A stretch of 64,000 nucleotides of DNA, taken from Lachnospiraceae bacterium. GTDB taxonomy: Bacteria; Bacillota; Clostridia; Lachnospirales; Lachnospiraceae. Position 1 is the first letter of the stretch. The number at the start of each line of letters is the position of its first letter. The notes beneath the pieces were generated by a model. The model worked only from the letters and a program-made list of their open reading frames with translations. It searched no databases and was not told where the DNA came from. The DNA lies in the NCBI GenBank assembly GCA_031280955.1, contig JAITGA010000003.1, forward strand, positions 1-64,000. Reading direction: 5' to 3'. Below, one piece after another: positions 36,326-44,977 of this stretch. A program made the translations under genes and the position numbers.

Positions 36326-37540
36326 TTATTCCAGAACTATCTCATCAGCATACATATCCCATATCATACAAATCCATGTTCTCCCTTGGTTTAAGATGAT
36401 TTCATTCCCATCAAGGTCATGGAATTTCGCAGGAACAGTATCCCTCATCCGTGTCCATGTACCTTCAATCATCTTCCCATTGGTGAAAACTATTGCTTTG
36501 TCTCCATCATGATGCATCCGGAATATGAGATAGTCATTGGGGTCACGTACTTCTCCGTATGCGAACTGGAAGACGATATTGGCGGCACTTACATGTTCAT
36601 TATTCATTTCGTCAAGCAATGGTTCACCGGATTGGTAACGGTAATAGATTCCCTCTTCCTCATTATACTGGAAGTAAGGGTTGGTGTTGCCATAACCGCC
36701 TCTTCCGGTAGTAGTTCCGCCGGGACGGATGACGGTGATGTCGGGGGCATTGTCATATGTGACCCGTGTACCCTCTGCAGCAAATGTGAACTGGGGAACG
36801 AAAGCATTATCATAATGAGTACGATAACCCAGACGCTCTACAGCCCGATTATAACCGGGGATATCCAGATATCCGGTATATTCGACAGCATAACCGGGAC
36901 GGTTGACACGAATAAAAGCCTCAGTAGCACTGACCCTGACCCCGCTGATGGATTGACTGACATTGTCTACACGGTCACTATTGATGAGATCGGCCGAATA
37001 TATTACCGCCAAACCCCAGTGAGTAAAGATTCCTTGCTTTCCGTTTGAATCATAGACGAAGTAATCACGGGCAGAGCGAACCGGCCCGATACGGTCGAGA
37101 GCGTCATAATCTTCAAAGTAACCAACCAAACGTGAGGTTCTTCCCTCTACGGCAGCCTCGAACATGATACTATATTGGGAGATGCCGTAATGCGGCAGAG
37201 CCGGACGGTTGTTTGAAAGGACGATAGCTATCGGTCTTCTTTTGGCGACAGAGGCATCTTTCCACTCTCCGGTGAGATAGCTTTGGTACATCCCGCCGAT
37301 TTCCTCACGCACACCGACGATGGGAACACCATTTAACATATTTTCCGGTGCCCAGATAATGTCAATGACACCATTTGGCTCTTCTCCATTGATATCATTT
37401 CCGGGATCAACTACCGGGGGTGAGATTTCTTGGATAGGAGGCAAAGGCGTGATTACTTCACCCTCATTCCGGCAACCACCGAGCATTAACATGGTCACAC
37501 CGAGTAATAACAGGACTGCTGACAGATATTTCTTTCTCAT
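36326..37540 (-). CDS. DUF3048 lipoprotein (YerB-like)
   Basis: A 404-aa lipoprotein: signal KKYLSAVLLLLGVTMLMLGGC (Cys about 23), proline-rich linker, then DUF3048 (RRPIAIVLSNNRPALPHYGISQYSIMFEAAVEGRTSRLVGYFEDYDALDRIGPVRSARDYF) and a C-terminal DUF3048_C domain (VFTNGKMIEGTWTRMR, NQGRTWICMI). YerB-like proteins are surface-exposed; no enzymatic role is established. Convergent with dnaJ. Confidence 0.88.
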   Translation of the reverse strand: MRKKYLSAVLLLLGVTMLMLGGCRNEGEVITPLPPIQEISPPVVDPGNDINGEEPNGVIDIIWAPENMLNGVPIVGVREEIGGMYQSYLTGEWKDASVAKRRPIAIVLSNNRPALPHYGISQYSIMFEAAVEGRTSRLVGYFEDYDALDRIGPVRSARDYFVYDSNGKQGIFTHWGLAVIYSADLINSDRVDNVSQSISGVRVSATEAFIRVNRPGYAVEYTGYLDIPGYNRAVERLGYRTHYDNAFVPQFTFAAEGTRVTYDNAPDITVIRPGGTTTGRGGYGNTNPYFQYNEEEGIYYRYQSGEPLLDEMNNEHVSAANIVFQFAYGEVRDPNDYLIFRMHHDGDKAIVFTNGKMIEGTWTRMRDTVPAKFHDLDGNEIILNQGRTWICMIWDMYADEIVLE

Positions 37541-37716
37541 TGATATACCCTCTTTTTATAGATTCTCATTTTATTTTTTGATAAACAAAGTTTCTTTTTT
37601 CATAAACTATCGCCAATTATATAGTATCGTTAATATATTTGCAATAATTTATTTCTTATGAATACTTAATTTACCGCCTTGCCGGTCGCGTTGTAACAAT
37701 TTTGTAACAATTACAT

Positions 37717-39156
37717 CTATGCGTTACCAAGCTTGTCACGCAATAACTGGTTGATTATTTGCGGGTTAGCCTTACCTTTTGACATCTTCATACATTGCCC
37801 GACGAGAAAGCCAAGGGCATTGGTCTTTCCGTTACGGTAGTCAGTGACCGATTTTTCATTTTCGCTGAGTACGGTATCTACCAATGCGGACAACTCGTCT
37901 TCATCACTATTTTGTATTAGCGCAAGCCGTTCAGCGATTTCTGATGGTTTACCGCCATTAGCGAATATCTCATTGAGGATGACTTTTCCGGCATCATTGT
38001 TGATGATACCATCGTCAATCATGCGGAGCATTTCGCAAATTCCCATGACAGTAACAGGTGAATCTTCGATAAGTAGTGAGTTTTTGTTGAGCCGTGCCGT
38101 TATCTCGCCGATAATCCAATTGGCAATGGTCTTGGGCAAAACGTTTTCATTTTTTACACAGTCATCGAAAAAGACGGCTTTTTTTGGTTGTTCTACGAAA
38201 AACGCACTGTCAGATGGTGAAAGCCCCATACTCAGATATCGCTCATACTTGGCAACAGGCAACTCCGGCAAAGCATTTTTCACTTTCTCAATCCATTCAT
38301 CACTCACCACCAAGGGAAGTAAGTCGGCATCAGGGAAATATCGGTAATCAGCAGCGTCTTCCTTTGTCCGCATCGCTACGCTGACACTACTTTTTTCATC
38401 CCAGCGGCGTGTTTCTTGGGCTACAGTTTTTCCCTCCTGCAAGAGCTTGGTTTGCCGTTCGGCTTCATACTCAATTGCCTGCATCGCTCCCGAAAAGGAG
38501 TTGACATTTTTCATTTCCACCCTGGTTCCATACGCCTCCTGCCCTTTTGGTCGCACGGACACGTTCACATCACAGCGAATCGTCCCCTCTTGCATCCGGC
38601 AATTACAGATATCCAGCGTATCAAGCAAAGTTCTGACCGCCTCCAGATAATCCTTGGCTTCGCCGCTGCTGCGCAAATCAGGTTCAGAGACGATTTCTAT
38701 TAGCGGCACTCCTGAGCGGTTGAAGTCGATTAGCGTACCCCTAAATGCGTCATCATGAAGCAGCTTGGCAGTATCTTCTTCTATATGTATACGTGCAAGG
38801 CGGATTTTTTTGTGGTGGTTTTGATGATAAAATTCGACCACCCCGTTTTCACAGATTGGTATATCTGCTTGGGTCACTTGATAGCCCTTTGGCAAATCAG
38901 GGTAAAAATAGTTTTTGCGGTCATGCTTTGATACTTGGTTGATGTGGCAATTAGTGGCAATCCCCATCCGCAGGGCGTACTCCACTACCATGCGATTAAG
39001 GATGGGCAAAGTCCCCGGTAAACCCATGCAAACAGGACAGCACTGGGTATTGACCTCGCCGCCGTATCTATATTCACAGGCGCAAAAAGCCTTCGTTTTC
39101 GTGGAAAGTTCGGCATGTATTTCCAAGCCAATTATCGTTTCATAAACAGTTCCCAT
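37717..39156 (-). CDS. gatB: Glu-tRNA(Gln)/Asp-tRNA(Asn) amidotransferase subunit B
   Basis: A 479-aa kinase/tRNA-binding subunit of GatCAB. YETIIGLEIHAELSTKTKAFCACEY and NTQCCPVCMGLPGTLP carry the zinc-binding cysteines; the C-terminal helical and YqeY-like domains contact tRNA. It phosphorylates the gamma-carboxyl of Glu on mis-charged tRNA before amidation. Last gene of gltX::gatC-gatA-gatB; 15 bp from gatA. Confidence 0.96.
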   Translation of the reverse strand: MGTVYETIIGLEIHAELSTKTKAFCACEYRYGGEVNTQCCPVCMGLPGTLPILNRMVVEYALRMGIATNCHINQVSKHDRKNYFYPDLPKGYQVTQADIPICENGVVEFYHQNHHKKIRLARIHIEEDTAKLLHDDAFRGTLIDFNRSGVPLIEIVSEPDLRSSGEAKDYLEAVRTLLDTLDICNCRMQEGTIRCDVNVSVRPKGQEAYGTRVEMKNVNSFSGAMQAIEYEAERQTKLLQEGKTVAQETRRWDEKSSVSVAMRTKEDAADYRYFPDADLLPLVVSDEWIEKVKNALPELPVAKYERYLSMGLSPSDSAFFVEQPKKAVFFDDCVKNENVLPKTIANWIIGEITARLNKNSLLIEDSPVTVMGICEMLRMIDDGIINNDAGKVILNEIFANGGKPSEIAERLALIQNSDEDELSALVDTVLSENEKSVTDYRNGKTNALGFLVGQCMKMSKGKANPQIINQLLRDKLGNA

Positions 39157-39171
39157 AGACCCAAATCTCCA

Positions 39172-40599
39172 TTAGTTGCTTTCCCGTTCAAATACCCGCG
39201 CATAACCCAATAGCTCGGTATCACTAAACTTCCGCCCTATCAGTTGGACACCGATAGGCATATTTTCATGATCTAGCCCGCAAGGAACAGAAATAGCGGG
39301 TAGTCCTGCCAGATTCACGGGAACAGTACAGACATCACCAAGAAAAAGCGTATCGGGGTTTGTCTCTTTATATCCAAGCGGACGGGCGGTTTGGGGAGTA
39401 ACGGGTGATAAAAGGATATCACATTTCATGAAAGCGGCAGCGAAGTCATTTTGTAACGTTGCTTGCAGGATACGTGCTTTGCGGTAGTACTTATCATAAT
39501 TGCCGGAACTCAGTATATAAGTGCCGATGATGATACGTCTTTTCACCTCTTCGCCAAAACCCTCACTGCGGGAGTTAATATAAAGGCTCTCCAAATCATC
39601 GAAGTGAGCGGCACGATAACCGAAGCGAAGACCATCATATTTGGACAAATTGGAGGAAGCTTCCGATAGGGCAATCGCATAGTACGCAGACAAACTATCG
39701 TTGATGGAAGGGATGGAGACATCCACCAGTTTAGCTCCCATTGAAGCAAAAGTGTTGGCAGCAGCCATTACTCTGTCATCGACACAGTTGGCAATTCCGG
39801 CGGCGAAACATTCTTTCAAGATTCCGATTTTCTTTCCTTTTACACTAAACGCCTCAACGGCAGCAGTATCTATAGTGAAATCACGGCTTGAAGTGGCATC
39901 TTTTTGGTCATGTCCCACAATCGCCGCCGTCAATAATGCAGTATCGGTCACAGTTTTGGCAAATGTCCCTATCTGGTCAAAAGAGTTGGCATACGCCAAC
40001 AAGCCATAACGTGAAACAGCTCCGTATGTGGGTTTCAACCCAACCACACCGCAAGACGAAGCAGGATTGCGAATCGAGCCGCCGGTATCCGAACCAAGGC
40101 TTAGCGGGGCACTGCCACATGCTACCGTAGCTGCCGAGCCGCTGGAAGACCCTCCCGGTACACGGCTCAAATCATGGGGGTTGTGCGTAGGTTGAAAAAA
40201 TGATGTCTCGCCGCTGGCTCCCATTGCAAACTCATCCATATTGGTTTTGCCGATTACGAGCACTCCTTGCTCACGAAGCCGGGAAATCACGGTAGCATCG
40301 TAAGGGGGGCGATAATTAGCCAACATTTTCGAAGCACAAGTGGTTGGCATATCAGAAGTAGATATATTATCCTTGATAGCGATGGGAAGTCCGAACAGAG
40401 GTGATGTCGCGGATGATATCGGTTCTTGGTCTAGTTTTTCCGCTCTTTCCATCAGGTCAGATGAAAGCGTGATGAAAGCGTTGACATCAGGTTCAGTTTC
40501 TTTTGCTCGCGCCAGAAAATATCCGCATACCTCGGAGGGTTTCACTTCCTTTTGCCGTATCATTATCGATATGTCAGCGGCGTTTTTGTTTTCAAACAT
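39172..40599 (-). CDS. gatA: Glu-tRNA(Gln)/Asp-tRNA(Asn) amidotransferase subunit A
   Basis: A 475-aa amidase-signature glutaminase that feeds ammonia to GatB. The Ser-cisSer-Lys triad is visible as Lys76 (IAIKDN), Ser151 (PGGSSSGSA) and Ser175 (SDTGGSIR). Its ribosome site GGGAG lies inside the last codons of the upstream gltX::gatC gene and the two are 6 bp apart, so they are translationally coupled. Confidence 0.96.
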   Translation of the reverse strand: MFENKNAADISIMIRQKEVKPSEVCGYFLARAKETEPDVNAFITLSSDLMERAEKLDQEPISSATSPLFGLPIAIKDNISTSDMPTTCASKMLANYRPPYDATVISRLREQGVLVIGKTNMDEFAMGASGETSFFQPTHNPHDLSRVPGGSSSGSAATVACGSAPLSLGSDTGGSIRNPASSCGVVGLKPTYGAVSRYGLLAYANSFDQIGTFAKTVTDTALLTAAIVGHDQKDATSSRDFTIDTAAVEAFSVKGKKIGILKECFAAGIANCVDDRVMAAANTFASMGAKLVDVSIPSINDSLSAYYAIALSEASSNLSKYDGLRFGYRAAHFDDLESLYINSRSEGFGEEVKRRIIIGTYILSSGNYDKYYRKARILQATLQNDFAAAFMKCDILLSPVTPQTARPLGYKETNPDTLFLGDVCTVPVNLAGLPAISVPCGLDHENMPIGVQLIGRKFSDTELLGYARVFERESN

Positions 40600-40605
40600 A
40601 AAAGT

Positions 40606-42603
40606 TCATTCTCCCAGTATTTTTGGTACGCTTATACATCCGGCTTCGGTTTCGGGAGCGATGTCCAGGTGTTTTTCCCGCTCAAGCAAAGCCTCAGTAC
40701 GGGAAATTGTCTTTTGCTCAAGGGGAATATCTTCCCGAAACACATTTACCACATCAAGACAAAGGGGAATATCTTCACATGCAAATTCCATCGGAATCAA
40801 GCGGTCAAGGATGTCCATAATCGGTTTGATGCTATTGCTGAGCAAGGTGGTATCCTCGCCTACGTTTAACTTGGCAACCGAAGCGACAGCGCGAATCGTG
40901 TTATTTGCACAAATTGTTATATTTTCTTCAATCGCCGATTTTTCCTCTTCATTGGTATCTGCTAAAACAGATGGCAAAGCACTCGTTTCTTCCATCATTG
41001 ATATAGTGGCGGCGGGGGCAATGTCAGAATCGGTAGCAGTCTCAATATTACTCTCTACTAAAGGAGCTTTCTCGATCGCGGCGATAATCGGGGTGATAGT
41101 GAAATCAGCAAGCTTGACGATTGCCTGCCGTAACCGCTCCACGCTCTTTTCTTTACCCAACAGATAGCAGATTTCTTTACCGCCGCCGGCAGTATATTCT
41201 TTCCCCGACAGAGCAATGCGCAGCGGCCATAAAAGTACACTACTTTTGATTTCCAGTTGCCCGATAAGCCGGTCAAGGGTATCTCCGATATTGGCAGCAG
41301 TCCACGTGTTGATGTCGGTGAGTACATCAATCATTGCCTGTAAATGCTCTTCGATGAGAACAGGGGTGACTTTCATTTTTTTGTTGAAAAATAACTGCGG
41401 GTCAAAATCCGGCATTTCATCAAAAAAGTCAAACAGCTCAGGGATTTCTCCCAAGACCTCACAGCGTTTTTGGAGAACAGCAGCGGCGAAAGCAGTATCA
41501 ATATCACATTTCACCCCTTGCTTGATATACGGAAGTGCCGCTTCGTGAAAATCATCGCTAGTCATGGCACGCAGATACGAACCATTGAGGGAGTTGAGGT
41601 TTTTTTGGTCAAAAATGGATGGATACTTCGATATTCCCTTGATGTCAAACACCTTAGTCAGCTCTGCCAAACTGAATTTTTCTTCTTCGCCGCCGGGACT
41701 AAAACCAAGCAATGCCAGATAATTGAGCAAAGCCTCCACCGTATAACCCTTGGCAACAAAATCACTAAAGTAAGCATCGCCGTGTCGTTTGGAAAGTTTT
41801 TGCGTAGCATCTTTCATGATCGGTGCAACGTGAATGTATTCGGGTATTTGCCAACCAAAGCCCTCATACAGCAAAATATATTTGGGGGTAGAGGGTAGAT
41901 ATTCCGAGCCACGAATGACATGGGTGATCCCCATCAAATGATCATCGACCACATTGGCAAAATTGTAAGTCGGCAAACCATCGCTTTTAAGCAAAACAGC
42001 ATCATCGAGAGTGGAATTATCGACTTCAACCCGCCCAAAGACGAGGTCATCGAAGAAAGTCTTACCCGCAGACGGTGTTTTTTGACGGATGACATAAGGC
42101 ATTGCTGCGAGCTTGGATGCGGTCTCCTCAGCAGTAAGAAATGAACAGCGGCGGTCATAAAGGTGGGGGACACGGCTGGCTTTGCTGATACTCCTTTGCT
42201 CATCAAGTATTGCTTTGTCACAAAAACAATAATATCCATTACCACGCTCTATTAGCAACCGTGCATATAATTGATATATTTCTCGCCGTTCACTTTGGAT
42301 ATAAGGAGCAACCACCCCACCAACATCAGGGCCTTCATCATAAGTAAGCCCCGCAGTCCGGAGGGTCTCATAAATAAGCTCCATCGCCCCATCAACTAAG
42401 CGTTCCTGGTCGGTATCTTCGATACGCAGGACAAAAACCCCATTAGCCTTTTTTGCCAAAAGATAAGTATAGAGTGCCGTCCGCAAATTCCCCAAGTGCA
42501 TAAACCCGGTAGGACTGGGAGCAAAACGAGTACGCAGTCCTCCAGCGGGAATACGTGACTCCAGACTTTCCATGTACGCTCTTTCATTGGCGGTCAATGA
42601 CAT
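40606..42603 (-). CDS. gltX: Fused glutamyl-tRNA synthetase - GatC (bifunctional)
   Basis: A 665-aa two-part protein. Residues 1-500 are a class I glutamyl-tRNA synthetase: RFAPSPTGFMHLGN (26-39, HIGH-type), IEDTDQER, and QKLSKRHGD (268-276, KMSKS-type), with the anticodon-binding domain to about 500. Residues about 502-560 form a flexible Ala/Glu/Thr-rich linker. Residues about 565-665 are a full-length GatC: TIRAVASVAKLNV, NVFREDIP, and the hallmark end GCISVPKILGE. No separate gatC is in the window, and gatA-gatB follow directly. The GatC stop overlaps the gatA ribosome site. This links charging of tRNA-Gln with Glu to its amidation in one polypeptide, a covalent transamidosome by inference. 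GAGGAGCAAT precedes the ATG. Confidence 0.93.
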   Translation of the reverse strand: MSLTANERAYMESLESRIPAGGLRTRFAPSPTGFMHLGNLRTALYTYLLAKKANGVFVLRIEDTDQERLVDGAMELIYETLRTAGLTYDEGPDVGGVVAPYIQSERREIYQLYARLLIERGNGYYCFCDKAILDEQRSISKASRVPHLYDRRCSFLTAEETASKLAAMPYVIRQKTPSAGKTFFDDLVFGRVEVDNSTLDDAVLLKSDGLPTYNFANVVDDHLMGITHVIRGSEYLPSTPKYILLYEGFGWQIPEYIHVAPIMKDATQKLSKRHGDAYFSDFVAKGYTVEALLNYLALLGFSPGGEEEKFSLAELTKVFDIKGISKYPSIFDQKNLNSLNGSYLRAMTSDDFHEAALPYIKQGVKCDIDTAFAAAVLQKRCEVLGEIPELFDFFDEMPDFDPQLFFNKKMKVTPVLIEEHLQAMIDVLTDINTWTAANIGDTLDRLIGQLEIKSSVLLWPLRIALSGKEYTAGGGKEICYLLGKEKSVERLRQAIVKLADFTITPIIAAIEKAPLVESNIETATDSDIAPAATISMMEETSALPSVLADTNEEEKSAIEENITICANNTIRAVASVAKLNVGEDTTLLSNSIKPIMDILDRLIPMEFACEDIPLCLDVVNVFREDIPLEQKTISRTEALLEREKHLDIAPETEAGCISVPKILGE

Positions 42604-42708
42604 ATTGCTCCTCTTCGCTACGGTGTTTGGTAATGTTTATATTTAGTCATTATAAAGCGGCAGCCAAAACATTACAAGCTTTATACGAATTGCAAGCTAT
42701 CAAAAGAA

Positions 42709-42783
42709 CGTTACGGTTCAGGCTCATGATGAGATATTACGGTTTCGTCATTGCGATGCGGTTTTATACGCCGAAGCAATCCA
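42709..42783. repeat. Interspersed repeat, copy 4
   Basis: TTACGGTTCAGGCTCATGATG (as in copy 3), then TTTCGTCATTGCGATGCGG and TTTTATACGCCGAAGCAATCC (as in copy 2). It lies between divergent gltX::gatC and prmA. The rest of the 348-bp gap 42604-42951 has no ORF; a promoter for prmA is expected in 42790-42930 but no consensus one is seen. Confidence 0.75.
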
Positions 42784-42951
42784 TTTATTTCAAGAATAAG
42801 TTCTGCGGTTAATCCGCTGCAAACAGAGTTGAATATTTCAACACAGGTCTGAACTATATCAATAAAACCTCGCTGGTTAATCTTTAATAATACATCATGT
42901 TGAGTTATAGACATTATTGCAGTAGAATGAAGTAAGCAAAGGACGAAACCC

Positions 42952-43944
42952 ATGAAATGGTTGAAAATCAAAATCAAAACCCATACTACCGTTACAGAAA
43001 TGATAGTTATGACTCTGGCGGAAATAGGATTCGAGGGTGCGCAGATAGAGGACAATCAGCCGATATCTGCTGCTGATTTGGAGCGAATGTTTGCAGATAT
43101 AGTTCCTGATATGCCCGACGATGACGGCGTAGCATATGTAAGTGTCTTTGCGGTGATTACAGATAGTGGTAAAGCTGAGTTACTCGGCACAGAGCTGGAT
43201 GTGTCTATCCTGGTCGAACAAATAGAGGCGAAACTAGCGGAGCTTTCGGCATTTATAGATATTGGCGGTGGAGATATTATCGTTTCCGAGACTGCCGACA
43301 TAGACTGGCGGGATAACTGGAAGAGTTATTTTACTCCTTTTGCGGTTGACGATATCTTGATAGTACCGTCTTGGGAGGAAAGCATCCCTACAGAAGCGGC
43401 AACACATGTCCTGCGCATTGACCCCGGTGCGGTTTTTGGAACGGGACAGCATGAAACAACCAAGATATGTATTCGTGAGCTTCGCAAACACCTGCGCCGT
43501 GGCGACCATGTCCTTGATATCGGCTGTGGTAGTGGAATATTAAGCATAACAGCGTTGTTATTGGGAGCAGATTATGTTCTTGCGGTTGATATTGATGAAC
43601 ATGCCGCAGAAGCAGTACAGCATAATAGCAAAGCCAACGCCATTGCTTCCGAGAAATTAGATGTTGTCATCGGTAATATCCTAGTTGCTGATGAATCTTG
43701 TCTTATTGCAAAGGAAAAACAGTTTGACATCGTCGTCGCCAACATTATTACCGGAACACTCGTGGAACTTACAGCAATAGTACATGAGTACATGAAAAAT
43801 GGTGCGGTTTTCATTACTTCAGGAATAATCAATGATGAGCTGCAAGTCGAGCAAGTACTCATTGCCATGAAAGCAGCGGGAATGACGATTGTTGATGTTG
43901 TCAGAGATAGTGATTGGGTTGGGGTGACGGCGAGGGGTGGATGA
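42952..43944 (+). CDS. prmA: Ribosomal protein L11 methyltransferase
   Basis: A 330-aa methyltransferase that modifies L11. N-terminal substrate domain (MKWLKIKIKTHTTVTEMIVMTLAEIGFEGAQIED), then catalytic domain with FGTGQHETTKICI, HVLDIGCGSGILSI and DIVVANIITGTLVEL (NxxY/N-type motif). AAAGGAC precedes the ATG. Normally next to rsmE; here the pair is split by the 165-bp palindrome. Confidence 0.93.
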   Translation: MKWLKIKIKTHTTVTEMIVMTLAEIGFEGAQIEDNQPISAADLERMFADIVPDMPDDDGVAYVSVFAVITDSGKAELLGTELDVSILVEQIEAKLAELSAFIDIGGGDIIVSETADIDWRDNWKSYFTPFAVDDILIVPSWEESIPTEAATHVLRIDPGAVFGTGQHETTKICIRELRKHLRRGDHVLDIGCGSGILSITALLLGADYVLAVDIDEHAAEAVQHNSKANAIASEKLDVVIGNILVADESCLIAKEKQFDIVVANIITGTLVELTAIVHEYMKNGAVFITSGIINDELQVEQVLIAMKAAGMTIVDVVRDSDWVGVTARGG

Positions 43945-43956
43945 GAGTGTTAAGAA

Positions 43957-44122
43957 TATGTTTCAGCATAACTGTGTGTTCAATGCCGGGAACGCTTGCG
44001 CTCCGTGTTCAACGTTGCGTTACATAAGGCGCTAGACCTGATAATACTAGGTCTATACACCGCCTAAGTAACGACGTTTCACAAGACCCCGTCTTTAGAA
44101 CACACAGCAATACTGAAACATA
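43957..44122. repeat. Whole-length imperfect palindrome (MITE-like or structured RNA)
   Basis: The ends TATGTTTCAG-N5-CTGTGTGTTC (43957-43981) and its reverse complement (44098-44122) match at 20 of 25 positions with the differences confined to the middle five bases. Further inside, TTCAATGCCGGG, AACG.TGCGTTAC (44012-44022), AAGGCG (44026-44031) and TAGACCT (44033-44039) all have partners on the right (AGGTCTA 44048-44054, CGCCT 44061-44065, GTAACGAC 44068-44075). The outer GAGGGGTGG/CCACCCCTC (43932-43940 / 44138-44146) extends it into the prmA end. No ORF inside. Confidence 0.75.
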
Positions 44123-44192
44123 AGATATAGTGACTACCCACCCCTCATCATGCGCAAGAAACAGTTTACACCCCCATACGACAGAGGTACAT

Positions 44193-44945
44193 ATGCCCCA
44201 TTTTTTTATCAAAACCCAACAAATAAATGAACACACCATCTCCGTCATCGGCAGCGATGTACATCATATTCGTGATGTCCTGCGGATGAAAGCGGGTGAT
44301 GAGCTTTCCTTTAGTGATGGCGTGGAAATGTGTAAGTATCATGCGGTAATATCTGATATTACTGCTGATGAAGTACGCTGTGAACTTCGTTATATTCAAG
44401 CGGGAGGGTACGAACTGCCGATCCGGGTTCATCTCTATCAAGCGTTGCCAAAAGCGGCGAAGATGGAGTGGATTATCGAAAAAGCCGTTGAACTTGGCGT
44501 TTATCGAGTCATCCCTATCACTACTACCCGCTCTATTGTTCGCTTAGAGCAAAAAAAGGCAACTGCCAAAAGGGAACGCTGGCAGACAATCAGCGAGACT
44601 GCCGCCAAACAATGCGGTCGTTTGATTGTTCCCGTAATTGAGGAAGTTACAACGTTGCAGACAGCGATAGCGGATATAGCGCAATTTAACACAAAAATCA
44701 TCCCATATGAAATGACCGCCCAATCCACTGATTTTAGGAATACCCGCGACATCATCGGCGGGATTCGCCGTGGTGAAGATGTGGCAGTTTTCATTGGTTC
44801 AGAGGGAGGCTTTGAACCTCGGGAAATTGAGATGGCAGTCAATGCGGGAATAGTCCCGATTACAATGGGAAAGAGAATCCTGCGGACAGAAACAGCTGCC
44901 ACAGTTATTTTGGCATGGCTTATGTTTTGCTGTGACCAGGTTTAG
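44193..44945 (+). CDS. rsmE: 16S rRNA m3U1498 methyltransferase
   Basis: About 250 aa, SPOUT family. The N-terminal PUA-like domain (MPHFFIKTQQINEHTISVIGSDVHHIRDVLRMKAGDEL) and C-terminal trefoil-knot (QALPKAAKMEWIIEKAVELGVYRVIPITTTRSIV, VFIGSEGGFEPREIEMA, LGKRILRTETAATVIL-type end) are clear. Start chosen at 44193 behind AGAGGTACAT; a longer frame from 44130 runs through the palindrome flank. Confidence 0.95.
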   Translation: MPHFFIKTQQINEHTISVIGSDVHHIRDVLRMKAGDELSFSDGVEMCKYHAVISDITADEVRCELRYIQAGGYELPIRVHLYQALPKAAKMEWIIEKAVELGVYRVIPITTTRSIVRLEQKKATAKRERWQTISETAAKQCGRLIVPVIEEVTTLQTAIADIAQFNTKIIPYEMTAQSTDFRNTRDIIGGIRRGEDVAVFIGSEGGFEPREIEMAVNAGIVPITMGKRILRTETAATVILAWLMFCCDQV

Positions 44946-44977
44946 AATCACGGCAATCATATGGAATAGAGGAAGAA

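Noticed and set aside
44130..44192. Longer rsmE start at 44130
   Set aside because: Runs through the palindrome flank; a good ribosome site and the conserved PUA start are at 44193.
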